DNA of 7,711 nucleotides, from assembly GCA_009776965.1 (NCBI GenBank), contig WRMU01000041.1:1-7711 (forward strand), read 5' to 3'. The notes under the pieces are model-generated. The model was given only the letters and a program-made list of their open reading frames with translations, made no database searches and was not told the DNA's origin. Positions 1 through 6,591 of the stretch are shown here, in pieces (position 1 is the first letter of the stretch; each line of letters opens with the position of its first letter). This DNA is from Microgenomates group bacterium. Lineage in GTDB: Bacteria; Patescibacteriota; Microgenomatia; UBA1400; PJMF01. A program made the translations under genes and the position numbers.

Positions 1-2
1 AG

Positions 3-947
3 CTAAAGAAGCTGTGGCAGGATTTTGCCTATACCCATGATATGGAGTTTTTTGGCTATGGACAGGGGGTATGCCATAGTATTATTGAACAGAAAGCTGA
101 GGATGGACAGCTGGTGGTTTTTACGGATTCGCACACTCCGCATATTGGTTATAAGGCGTGTGGGTTGAGTGTGGGGGCGGATGAGCTGGCAGCGGCGCTA
201 AAATATAGGAGGGTTTTGTTTAATGTGCCGACGACGACGAAGATAACATTCGCGGGGAAGTTGAAAAAGGGGGTGATGCTCAGGGATGTGGCGATGCATA
301 TTTTGGGGTTGGAGTTGCCGGCGAATACTTGCCTTGAGTATCATGGGGTGGAGAAGCTAAATTGCGGGAGGGAGGAGCTGGCGGTGCTGACGAATATAGC
401 GGTGGAGGCGAGGAGTGTTACGGCGGTGGTGTGTTATCAACCCGATCTTGACGCCCAATATGTTGCCACCATCACCATTGATCTGGGGGAGATAGAGCCG
501 ATGATAGCCTTGCCGCCGCGGCCACAGAGAGTGAGGAAGTTGGCGGAGTTTGCGCGGAAAAATCCGGAGGTGAAAATTGATAAGGTGTGGATTGGGAGTT
601 GTGTGGGGGGGAGTTTTGGGGATTTGGATAGGGCATTAGGGTTTTTGCAGGATAAAAAAATTGCCAGAGGAGTGAAGCTGTATTTGCAGCCTAATTCTCT
701 GCCTAGTTATATTGGGATATTGAAAAAATATGGAGAATGGATAGAAAAAAATCAGCGGCAGGTGAAGTTGTTGGAAGCGGCTTGTGGGGCGTGTATGGGG
801 CAGGGCGAGGGGGCGGTGAAGGAAGGAGAAGTGATGGTGTCGACGGCGACGAGGAATCTGACGGGGAGGAATGCGGTGGGGTCGAAAATCTATCTTGCAA
901 GTAGTATGACCTGTGCTAAAGCCGCGATGGTAGGAAAAATAAATTAG
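3..947 (+). CDS. Aconitase / 3-isopropylmalate dehydratase superfamily, large (catalytic) subunit, 5'-truncated by window edge
   Basis: The frame is open from the first complete codon at 3, and the sequence before the ATG at 42 already matches the family (a region ending in FGYGQGVCH), so the true start lies off the left edge. Members are hydro-lyases that isomerise a hydroxy-acid through a [4Fe-4S] cluster. Counting residues from the ATG at 42: TDSHTP at 28-33 is the substrate-binding loop; LAVLTNIAVEA at 113-123 aligns with the aconitase active-site segment and keeps its Glu (E122); IDLGEIEP at 146-153 is a typical family strand. The three cluster cysteines are present: C187 in IGSC, and C248 and C251 in CGAC. 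The C-terminal STATRNLTGR and IYLASS match the usual end of LeuC-type subunits. The swivel domain is missing, so a separate LeuD-like small subunit is expected; it is not in this window. Oddity: the first cluster motif reads SCVGG instead of the usual SCTN. Aconitase, homoaconitase and isopropylmalate dehydratase cannot be separated here. Confidence 0.88.
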   Translation, partial: LKKLWQDFAYTHDMEFFGYGQGVCHSIIEQKAEDGQLVVFTDSHTPHIGYKACGLSVGADELAAALKYRRVLFNVPTTTKITFAGKLKKGVMLRDVAMHILGLELPANTCLEYHGVEKLNCGREELAVLTNIAVEARSVTAVVCYQPDLDAQYVATITIDLGEIEPMIALPPRPQRVRKLAEFARKNPEVKIDKVWIGSCVGGSFGDLDRALGFLQDKKIARGVKLYLQPNSLPSYIGILKKYGEWIEKNQRQVKLLEAACGACMGQGEGAVKEGEVMVSTATRNLTGRNAVGSKIYLASSMTCAKAAMVGKIN

Positions 948-972
948 CACATGTATTTTCAACCAATAGATA

Positions 973-3081
973 TTACTTCTTTTTCTTGGCGGTTTTCTTT
1001 TTGGTAGGTTTTTTGGTCTCCTTCTTCGCTTCCATGGTGGCCTTACGTTTGGCAGCTTTGGCGGCTCTAGCGGTTTTGATTTCCTCCCACTCTTTTGCGG
1101 TTAGGGTTTCTCCTGCTTTGGGGGCGCGATAGCCACGCCAGTCGCAGTCGGGGTAGCGGGAGCAGGAGTAGAACTTGCCGAAGCGACCCATGCGTTCCAC
1201 CACTTCTCCACTCTCTTTGGATCCACATACAGGGCAGGACACGCCCATGGTTTTGACAAAGGGACGAGCATATTTACATTCGGGATAACGGTTGCAGCTA
1301 AAAAACTTACCAAACCTGCTGGATTTAATTTCGAGCATACCACCATGCTGATCATGGCACTCGGGGCAAGGTTCGTCGGTGGGTTCGGCGGGGATAGACA
1401 TCCTCTCGGCGGCGTCACTGACTTTAGTGAGCTCTTTGGAGAAAGGCCACCAGAAGTCTCCCACCACCTTTTGCCATTTTTTCTCGCCACTGGCGATATT
1501 GTCGAGGTCTTCTTCCATTTGGGCGGTGAAGTCATAGGCAACAACTTTGGGGAGGTTTTGGGAGAGGAAATCGGAGACGGTGATGCCCACGGGAGTGGCA
1601 AAAAATCTTTTATCGGTGCGCTCAATATAGCCGCGCTCAATGATTACAGAGATGATGCTGGCGTAGGTGCTAGGGCGACCGATACCTCGACTCTCCAACT
1701 CTTTGATGATGGAGGCGTCGTTGTAGCGAGGGGGAGGTTGAGTGAACTTTTGTTCGCTGAGAGTTTTGATGAACTGGAGGAGTTGGTCGGCGGAGAGGGC
1801 GGGAAGGATCTTGTCTTCGTGGTTGGGGAAAAGCTTCATCCAACCATCGAACTTAAGAATGGAGCCATTGGCTTTGAGGTCATAGGTGGTGGTTTTTTGG
1901 GTGGCATGGATAATGACAGCGGTTTGGTCATAGATGGCTGACTCCATTTGACTGGCCATAAAACGCGACCAAATGAGATGGTAGATTTTGGCGTGGCTGG
2001 AAGTGAAGCGAGCGAAGTCGGTGGCGGAGATATGTTCTTTGGGGATATCGGTGGGGCGAATGGCTTCGTGGGCTTCTTGAGCGTTTTTACTTTTTCTGCT
2101 GAAGAAGCGAGGCTTGTCGGGAACATATGGCGCTCCGAAGCGGGAAGTTAAATAATCGCGAGCGGTGGCGACAGCTTTGGCGTTGAGATTAAAGGAGTCG
2201 GTGCGGTGATAAGTAATCAAACCTTCTTCGTAGAGAGCTTGGGCGATAGACATGGTTTGTTTGCTGGTCATGCCGAAACGGCTGGCGGCAGCTTGTTGGA
2301 GGGTGGAGGTGATGAAGGGAGGGAAGTTGGCGCGTTTTTTTTCTTTTTTCTCCACGGAGGTAACTTGGTAGGTGGTGGAGGGGTCTTCTAGGTCGGTGAT
2401 GACGGGAGTGACATCACTTTGAGTTTTGGGAGTATATTTTTGGCCGTCTATTTTAATGACATCGGTAATAAACTCCTCATTATTACTGCTAAGGACGGCC
2501 TGCACTTCCCAATATTCTTCGGGAATGAAAGCCTTGATTTCTTTCTCGCGCTCGACAATGAGACGTAGAGCCACGCTCTGGACGCGGCCGGCGCTAAGAC
2601 CTCTTTTGACCTTGCTCCATAAAACTGGGGAGACTTTGTAGCCGACAAGGCGGTCGAGAACGCGGCGGGCTTGCTGGGCATCAACGAGATCCATGTTGAT
2701 GTCGGTGGGGTTATTGATGGCATTGAGGACAGCCTCTTTGGTTATTTCATGAAAGACAGAACGGACAAACTTTTTGTTTTTAACTTTGTCGGCGATGACA
2801 TGCTGGGTATGCCAAGCAATAGCTTCTCCTTCGCGATCGGGGTCGGAGGCGAGATAGATGAGATCAGCGTTTTTAGCGAGCGAGCGGAGCTTGGAGACAA
2901 CCTTTTTTTTGTCGGCGCTGACTTCGTATTCGGGTTGAAAATCGTTATCAATGTCGATGCTGAGAGTTTTTTTGGGGAGGTCGGCAATGTGGCCGACACT
3001 AGACTCAACGCTATAGTTTTTGCCCAAGAAAGCGGAAAGCTTGCGGGCCTTGGTGGGCGATTCGACAATAACGAGATTCAT
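973..3081 (-). CDS. topA: DNA topoisomerase I (type IA), complete
   Basis: Relaxes negatively supercoiled DNA by cutting one strand through a covalent 5'-phosphotyrosine. Residues are numbered from the ATG at 3081 (702 aa). The TOPRIM domain opens with IVESPTKA (catalytic Glu 7) and has SDPDREGE with Mg-binding D80, D82 and E84. The catalytic tyrosine is Y291 in LITYHRTDS. RGIGRPSTYASI at about 465-476 is another family block. Two four-cysteine zinc ribbons follow (C572, C575, C596, C602 and C616, C619, C640, C646), each ending in an SC-x-RYP-x-C pattern, then a lysine/alanine-rich tail ending in KKKK that should bind DNA non-specifically. An ATG at 3099 would add six residues, but MNLVIVES is the normal family start, and the 3099 ATG sits within a likely extended -10 element. 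No Shine-Dalgarno precedes either. The gene converges with the aconitase-like gene, 25 bp apart, with no visible terminator hairpin between them. Confidence 0.97.
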   Translation of the reverse strand: MNLVIVESPTKARKLSAFLGKNYSVESSVGHIADLPKKTLSIDIDNDFQPEYEVSADKKKVVSKLRSLAKNADLIYLASDPDREGEAIAWHTQHVIADKVKNKKFVRSVFHEITKEAVLNAINNPTDINMDLVDAQQARRVLDRLVGYKVSPVLWSKVKRGLSAGRVQSVALRLIVEREKEIKAFIPEEYWEVQAVLSSNNEEFITDVIKIDGQKYTPKTQSDVTPVITDLEDPSTTYQVTSVEKKEKKRANFPPFITSTLQQAAASRFGMTSKQTMSIAQALYEEGLITYHRTDSFNLNAKAVATARDYLTSRFGAPYVPDKPRFFSRKSKNAQEAHEAIRPTDIPKEHISATDFARFTSSHAKIYHLIWSRFMASQMESAIYDQTAVIIHATQKTTTYDLKANGSILKFDGWMKLFPNHEDKILPALSADQLLQFIKTLSEQKFTQPPPRYNDASIIKELESRGIGRPSTYASIISVIIERGYIERTDKRFFATPVGITVSDFLSQNLPKVVAYDFTAQMEEDLDNIASGEKKWQKVVGDFWWPFSKELTKVSDAAERMSIPAEPTDEPCPECHDQHGGMLEIKSSRFGKFFSCNRYPECKYARPFVKTMGVSCPVCGSKESGEVVERMGRFGKFYSCSRYPDCDWRGYRAPKAGETLTAKEWEEIKTARAAKAAKRKATMEAKKETKKPTKKKTAKKKK

Positions 3082-3089
3082 ATTGGCGA

Positions 3090-3098
3090 ATGTTAACA
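3090..3098 (-). promoter_or_regulatory. Probable extended -10 element of topA
   Basis: The minus strand reads TGTTAACAT: a TG dinucleotide, one base, then TAACAT (4 of 6 matches to TATAAT). The last T lies 9 nt before the A of the ATG at 3081, so transcription should start within about 2 nt of that ATG. The same TG-N-hexamer arrangement appears before yvcK and pfkB. No convincing -35 was found. Weaker than the other promoters because the hexamer is imperfect. Confidence 0.4.
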
Positions 3099-3117
3099 TA
3101 AAAAGGCGAGTTTGTCA

Positions 3118-3147
3118 TTGCTTAAAATGGGATGGATGGGTTATAAT
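3118..3147 (+). promoter_or_regulatory. Promoter of the tRNA-Glu/tRNA-Lys unit
   Basis: A perfect TATAAT lies at 3142-3147, with TTGCTT at 3118-3123 as a weak -35 (3 of 6) at 18 bp spacing. Expected transcription start is about 3154, roughly 12 nt before the tRNA-Glu 5' end at 3166. It lies in the gap upstream of topA and points away from it. Confidence 0.65.
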
Positions 3148-3165
3148 AAGCTCTCTTGCGTGAGG

Positions 3166-3239
3166 GGCCCCATCGTCTAGCGGCCTAGGATACCAGGTTT
3201 TCATCCTGTAGATCGCGGGTTCGAATCCCGCTGGGGTCA
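3166..3239 (+). tRNA. tRNA-Glu (anticodon UUC)
   Basis: A full cloverleaf can be drawn. The acceptor stem GGCCCCA (3166-3172) pairs with TGGGGTC (3232-3238), with one G-U pair and discriminator A3239. The anticodon loop TTTTCAT (3198-3204) puts TTC at 3200-3202. The T-arm GCGGG/CCCGC encloses TTCGAAT. The outermost anticodon-stem pair is C3193 opposite T3209, a mismatch, while the other four pairs are Watson-Crick. The D-arm resembles other bacterial tRNA-Glu genes (GTCTAG...CCTAGGA). CCA is not encoded: the bases after A3239 are CGT, so a CCA-adding enzyme is required. First of two tandem tRNA genes. Confidence 0.96.
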
Positions 3240-3243
3240 CGTG

Positions 3244-3316
3244 GGGTCAGTAGCTCAGTGGTTAGAGCAGAAGCCTTTTAAGCTTTGTGTCCCGGGTTCG
3301 AATCCCGGCTGACCCA
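3244..3316 (+). tRNA. tRNA-Lys (anticodon UUU)
   Basis: The acceptor stem GGGTCAG (3244-3250) pairs perfectly with CTGACCC (3309-3315); the discriminator is A3316. The anticodon stem GAAGC/GCTTT encloses loop CTTTTAA (3275-3281) with TTT at 3277-3279. The T-arm CCGGG/CCCGG encloses TTCGAAT, and the D-arm has the common TAGCTCAGT...AGAGC pattern. CCA is not encoded (CTC follows A3316). The gene starts 4 nt after tRNA-Glu, so the two are almost certainly cotranscribed and cut from one precursor. Its 3' end is one base from the stop codon of yvcK on the opposite strand, leaving no space for a dedicated terminator. Confidence 0.97.
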
Positions 3317-3317
3317 C

Positions 3318-4307
3318 TCAAGACAAAATATTCACAATTTGTTTGGCTAAGTGATCAGGATGGTGGCGAATTAAAGTTCTGGTTTGGGCTAGGGCGTCAG
3401 CTGATGATTTGCCCTGCCAGATTTTGTCGGCTAGTAAATCTGCGCCGATTAGAGCGTAGTGAGTTTTAGTTTTTTTGCCCAAATCAACTGGCAATTCTCC
3501 CTCTACTGCATATTTCTTGAGCAGCTGTGGTTGGGGCTTTGTGGTATTGTAAATTACGTAGTCCAAGAACTGCTCTCCTGCCATACGTTCTAATTCATTG
3601 GCATAGTCTTGCACGGTAAAACCGTCTGTTTGTCCGGATTTGTTCATCAAATTACAGACGTAAACTTTTTTTGCTGGTGATTTCTTGAGGGCGGCGCCAA
3701 TTTCCGGAACCACTAAAGCGGCGCCTAGACTGGTATATAAACTCCCCGGGGCAATTACTATTAAGGCAGCTTGTTTAATCGCCTCTTTTGCTGCTGGATT
3801 GGCAGTTGAGTTGGGGGGTTCTAGCCATAACTCTGGTCTGTTGGCTACGAAAGCCCCGTCATCAATTTTCCGCTGCCCGCGCACTATTTTATTTCCGTCT
3901 TGAATAACTAGAGTTACTTTGTCGAGAGTGATGGGTTCTACCCTACCGACCACCTCTAAAACTTCGGTGGCTAACTCCACTCCAGCGCGAAAATCACCCG
4001 TCATTTTTTCTAGGGCGGTTAAAAATAAATTGCCGAAGGAATGTCCCTTGAGTGAGCCCTCCTCGAACCGAAAATTAAACAAATCGCGCACTTTTGGTGA
4101 GCGCGCTAAAGCCACCAAACATTGGCGCACGTCTCCTGGAGGGAGGACTCCTAACTCATCGCGAAGCTGGCCGGTTGATCCGCCATCATCAGCCATAGTG
4201 ACTAGAGCAGTGAGGTCATTAAAATAGTTTTTTAGTCCGGATAGAACCACAAAACTGCCTGTGCCTCCACCGATAACCACCACTTTAGTATTTTTTGGTA
4301 TGGCCAT
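3318..4307 (-). CDS. yvcK: YvcK / CofD-like gluconeogenesis factor family protein
   Basis: Rossmann-type protein related to the phospholactate transferase CofD. In Bacillus the homologue binds UDP-sugars and links central carbon metabolism with cell shape; no enzymatic reaction is firmly assigned to that group. Numbered from the ATG at 4307 (329 aa, normal for the family): GGGTGS at 13-18 is the N-terminal nucleotide-binding loop, ADDGGSTG at 39-46 and PPGDVRQ at 56-62 are family signatures, with GNLFL at 92-96, APGSLYTS at 186-193 and CNLMNKSGQTDGFT at 218-231 further along. The frame could start at TTG 4328, but that codon lies on the last base of the -10 box, so ATG 4307 is preferred. The stop is TGA. 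The usual Gram-positive partners rapZ and whiA are not adjacent; the upstream neighbour is a PfkB kinase 53 bp away. The role in this organism is inferred from the family only. Confidence 0.94.
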   Translation of the reverse strand: MAIPKNTKVVVIGGGTGSFVVLSGLKNYFNDLTALVTMADDGGSTGQLRDELGVLPPGDVRQCLVALARSPKVRDLFNFRFEEGSLKGHSFGNLFLTALEKMTGDFRAGVELATEVLEVVGRVEPITLDKVTLVIQDGNKIVRGQRKIDDGAFVANRPELWLEPPNSTANPAAKEAIKQAALIVIAPGSLYTSLGAALVVPEIGAALKKSPAKKVYVCNLMNKSGQTDGFTVQDYANELERMAGEQFLDYVIYNTTKPQPQLLKKYAVEGELPVDLGKKTKTHYALIGADLLADKIWQGKSSADALAQTRTLIRHHPDHLAKQIVNILS

Positions 4308-4327
4308 AACTCTTAACTTGTGAGGCA

Positions 4328-4336
4328 ATTATAACA
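4328..4336 (-). promoter_or_regulatory. Extended -10 promoter of yvcK
   Basis: The minus strand reads TGTTATAAT: TG, one base, perfect TATAAT (4328-4333). The predicted start near 4321 leaves a leader of about 14 nt before the ATG at 4307, the longest of the four protein-gene leaders here and still without a clear Shine-Dalgarno (only GTTAAGAG precedes the ATG). The -35 position reads CCCACA, matching half the consensus. It lies in the 53-bp gap after the kinase gene. Confidence 0.65.
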
Positions 4337-4360
4337 TTTAATATTAAAAATGTGGGATGT

Positions 4361-5290
4361 TTAGCTAACTAGTTCATCTCTGGGTATGAGCCCGTCTTTG
4401 GCGCCATAAAAATGAGTGACATGAGCGGCGACTTTTTTGGCGATGGTGACTGATTTTTCGAGATTCATGCCCTCGAGAAGGAAGCTGACGAGAGTGCTGC
4501 CGAAAGCATCGCCGGCGCCGGTGTCGTCAATTCTTTTGTCGGCGACCACATCGGCGCGATAGGTGAGGACTTTTTGGTTGGAGTTATAGACACTGCCGCC
4601 ATTAGCACCGTCGGTGATGACCACAAAATTGAACTTGTCTAAGACCTCGCTTTGCTTGTTCGCGATCATGGCCCATTCTTCTTTATTAACAATAAAAAGA
4701 TTGCTGGCGAAGAAATCGGGGAGCTGGAGTCGATGCTCGGCCAAATCTCTGAGCTCGGCAGTGCCGGGGTTCCAAGAAAAACCCATTTTTTTGAAACGCA
4801 CTAATTCGAGAACTTTATTCATGGCGGCAAGATTGCCGTTAAGGCTGGTGCAATGCAGCCAGTCGAAGTCATTAATTTGCTGGACAGGAAGATCAAAGCT
4901 GTCGAGCATACCAGAAGCGGAGCGGTCGATGAGGGCGACGCGTTCCCCTATTTTGTTGAGAAGGATGATGGAGAGGCCAGTGGTTTCATCACTTTCTTTA
5001 ATGAGCAGGGAAAGATCAATCTTATCTTTTTTGAGTTCTGTGATGATTTGATCGGCAAAAATATCACCACCGATTTCGGCCACGATACTGGTTTCGTTGC
5101 CTAAGCGAGCAAAATTGACGGCGCAATTGGTGGCCCCGCCGCCGGAGACGACAATACGCTCAGAGAGCGACATCTTAGAACCAATGGGTTGGGCAAGATA
5201 GTCTTGGCCTTCGTGTTGGATAGTTAAAAAATCGTTGCTGTTCAAGTAGATGTCGATTAGGGCAGCGCCAACGGTAAGGATTTTGGGCAT
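4361..5290 (-). CDS. PfkB/ribokinase-family carbohydrate kinase
   Basis: ATP-dependent cytosolic kinase of the ribokinase superfamily, which phosphorylates sugars or nucleosides. Numbered from the ATG at 5290 (309 aa, typical length): SGGGATNCAVNFARLG at about 49-64 is the N-terminal substrate-binding signature; NKEEW at 202-206 is the conserved segment before the ATP domain; VITDGANGG at 224-232 is an ATP-site strand and loop; and DDTGAGDAF at 255-263 is PfkB signature 2, with the catalytic base D261 and the GAGD anion hole. The substrate cannot be read from the sequence. A TTG at 5293 could prolong the frame by one codon, but ATG is preferred. The upstream transporter-like gene ends at 5298, only 7 bp away, so an operon is likely; a separate extended -10 lies across the junction. 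No Shine-Dalgarno is visible. Confidence 0.93.
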   Translation of the reverse strand: MPKILTVGAALIDIYLNSNDFLTIQHEGQDYLAQPIGSKMSLSERIVVSGGGATNCAVNFARLGNETSIVAEIGGDIFADQIITELKKDKIDLSLLIKESDETTGLSIILLNKIGERVALIDRSASGMLDSFDLPVQQINDFDWLHCTSLNGNLAAMNKVLELVRFKKMGFSWNPGTAELRDLAEHRLQLPDFFASNLFIVNKEEWAMIANKQSEVLDKFNFVVITDGANGGSVYNSNQKVLTYRADVVADKRIDDTGAGDAFGSTLVSFLLEGMNLEKSVTIAKKVAAHVTHFYGAKDGLIPRDELVS

Positions 5291-5296
5291 CAAGTT

Positions 5297-5305
5297 ATTA
5301 TAGCA
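5297..5305 (-). promoter_or_regulatory. Internal extended -10 promoter for the PfkB-family kinase
   Basis: The minus strand reads TGCTATAAT: TG, one base, perfect TATAAT (5297-5302). The hexamer overlaps the last codons and TAA stop of the upstream membrane gene. Its final T is 7 nt before the A of ATG 5290, exactly where transcription normally begins, so a transcript from here would be leaderless. TTGCAC, 18 bp upstream of the hexamer, is a weak -35. Confidence 0.6.
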
Positions 5306-6383
5306 CTCTTTGGATCATGAGTGCAAAGTAGATGATGGCGAGGGCGATCAGCGCTACTCCTTGAAGGCGATAAAACTTGCCTTTAATGAGGGCGGGAACA
5401 AAGGCGATGAGAGTGAGGACGAGGCCAATGACCATAGCCTCTCTACTTATCCAAGGATCAATGTAGAGAACGCCGCGGTTGAAGGTTTCACCGCCAAACC
5501 AGCGCCATCGGTTGATTAAAAATTGACCATCGCTCACTTCTGAGAGCCAACTTTGGATGTTGACAAGGACTTTTTGCTGACTTAAAATTGCTCCCCAACC
5601 GACTACTAGAGTTAGAACTAGGGAATTGATCATGAGCATGCTGCCGATGGAAAGGCGCATGCGAGCTCGAGTGATGACGGAGATGAGGGTGGATAAATCA
5701 GGCAAGATGACCCCCCAAGCTAGGATGGTGCCGGCCACGAGGGCCATGGGAAGATTCCAGAGGTGTCCTAAAAAGAGGCCGTTGCGAAGGAAAAAGGCGA
5801 TGGCGGTGAACATTAAGGCAGCGCCTAGAATAATCCGACCCAAGTTAAGAAAAAGATTGCCCTTTCCTTGTTCGCGCCACTGGGCTTTGGAAAATAATCT
5901 GACTTTTTCCTGAGGTTTGGCGCGCTCAATTTCTCCTCCGCCGAGAATTAAAACAATTAGGGCCCAGCCGATGAGAAGCCAACCCTCGTATTGCTCAATC
6001 TTGCCGTCGCGAGCAACCCACCAAAGTAGGATCCAAGCGCCAACTAAACCAACAAATCTCTTGATAAGTTTTTTGGAGTCGATGGAGGGCGGGGCGATAA
6101 GTAGACCCAATCCCAAGACTAAGCCTAAATTGGTCATGATCACGCCCATGATTTGTTCCATGATCATACCACCCCAACCATGAGTTAGGCCCATGAGCAC
6201 TACAGCCATCTCCACCCAAACGGTGACACTCATGACTATGCCGCCGGCCCAGAGCTCATTGACGCCCATGGTTTTGATCAACCAGCGAGCAGAGGCTAAA
6301 AACATATTGCTGGCCAAGATAATAACTGCCACGCATAAGGTCAGTTGTGAAATAAGCAATAAAACAGTGCCAACACTTTCCAT
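5298..6383 (-). CDS. Divergent CaCA-family (Na+/Ca2+ exchanger-like) membrane protein
   Basis: Polytopic inner-membrane protein of 361 aa with about ten hydrophobic segments, arranged as two similar halves as in bacterial cation/Ca2+ antiporters (YrbG-like). Numbered from the ATG at 6383: the first alpha repeat (about 44-97) has VTVWVE with acidic E58, then GVIMTN (80-85). The first half ends DGKIEQYEG plus a hydrophobic stretch, a pattern repeated at the C-terminus (GKFYRLQG plus a hydrophobic stretch). The second alpha repeat (about 214-267) has GVILPD with D229, then GSMLMIN (247-253). The canonical GTSxPE and GNxxGSN motifs are therefore degenerate: one acidic residue is Asp, and the first Asn of each GN is Gly or Ser. 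Ion specificity is uncertain. The frame could start at ATG 6392, but that ATG is built from the TATAAT box (TATAATG). First gene of the kinase block; the stop is TAA. Confidence 0.75.
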   Translation of the reverse strand: MESVGTVLLLISQLTLCVAVIILASNMFLASARWLIKTMGVNELWAGGIVMSVTVWVEMAVVLMGLTHGWGGMIMEQIMGVIMTNLGLVLGLGLLIAPPSIDSKKLIKRFVGLVGAWILLWWVARDGKIEQYEGWLLIGWALIVLILGGGEIERAKPQEKVRLFSKAQWREQGKGNLFLNLGRIILGAALMFTAIAFFLRNGLFLGHLWNLPMALVAGTILAWGVILPDLSTLISVITRARMRLSIGSMLMINSLVLTLVVGWGAILSQQKVLVNIQSWLSEVSDGQFLINRWRWFGGETFNRGVLYIDPWISREAMVIGLVLTLIAFVPALIKGKFYRLQGVALIALAIIYFALMIQRVL

Positions 6384-6390
6384 GGTTGAC

Positions 6391-6396
6391 ATTATA
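6391..6396 (-). promoter_or_regulatory. -10 box of the CaCA-like gene
   Basis: A perfect TATAAT on the minus strand overlaps the upstream ATG (6392). Its last base lies 8 nt before the A of ATG 6383, so the transcript should begin at or within a base of that codon. No TG extension and no clear -35 were seen. It lies upstream of, and points away from, the rRNA promoter; the two -10 boxes are about 76 bp apart. Confidence 0.55.
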
Positions 6397-6449
6397 CTCG
6401 CTTTCTCTTATAATTCATACTCTGTTTGATTAAGTCAGCGTTTTGATAC

Positions 6450-6478
6450 TAGTCAATTTCTTGAAGAAAGTGTATAAT
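6450..6478 (+). promoter_or_regulatory. rRNA operon promoter
   Basis: A perfect TATAAT lies at 6473-6478, with TAGTCA at 6450-6455 (4 of 6 matches to TTGACA) at 17-bp spacing. The expected start is about 6485, giving a leader of roughly 300 nt before mature 16S rRNA. It is immediately followed by boxB/boxA-like antitermination elements, which supports the assignment. Confidence 0.7.
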
Positions 6479-6492
6479 CACAATTCTTGCGT

Positions 6493-6532
6493 CAGGGCGG
6501 GCTTATTTTGCCCTGTGTGGGTTCTTTAACAA
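6493..6532 (+). promoter_or_regulatory. boxB-like hairpin plus boxA-like antitermination element
   Basis: CAGGGC (6493-6498) pairs with GCCCTG (6510-6515); an alternative shorter stem GGGC (6499-6502) with GCCC (6510-6513) is also possible. GTTCTTTAACAA at 6521-6532 closely resembles E. coli rrn boxA (GCTCTTTAACAA). The order hairpin-then-boxA, shortly after the promoter, is that of rrn leaders. It is expected to recruit NusB/NusE (S10) so that RNA polymerase reads through the rRNA without Rho-dependent stopping. Confidence 0.65.
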
Positions 6533-6591
6533 ATTAAGTTTTGATGTAAACATGATAGCGTCAGCGTTTATCTTAAATTATTTAGGATAGC

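Noticed and set aside
636..962. Minus-strand open frames opposite the aconitase-like gene
   Set aside because: His/Pro/Ser-rich shadow translations of a real G-rich coding strand.
1345..3096. Plus-strand open frames inside topA (for example 1345-1941, 1948-2151, 2671-3096)
   Set aside because: They are antisense frames of a well-supported topoisomerase gene, with low-complexity Gly/Val/Phe-rich translations and no motifs.
4326..4328. TTG as the yvcK start (336 aa)
   Set aside because: Its first base is the last base of the TATAAT box and the seven extra residues have no family support.
3317..4330. TGA recoded as glycine, as in some CPR lineages
   Set aside because: TGA ends yvcK at the expected family length; reading on would translate antisense tRNA. 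No in-frame TGA was seen within the recognised genes.
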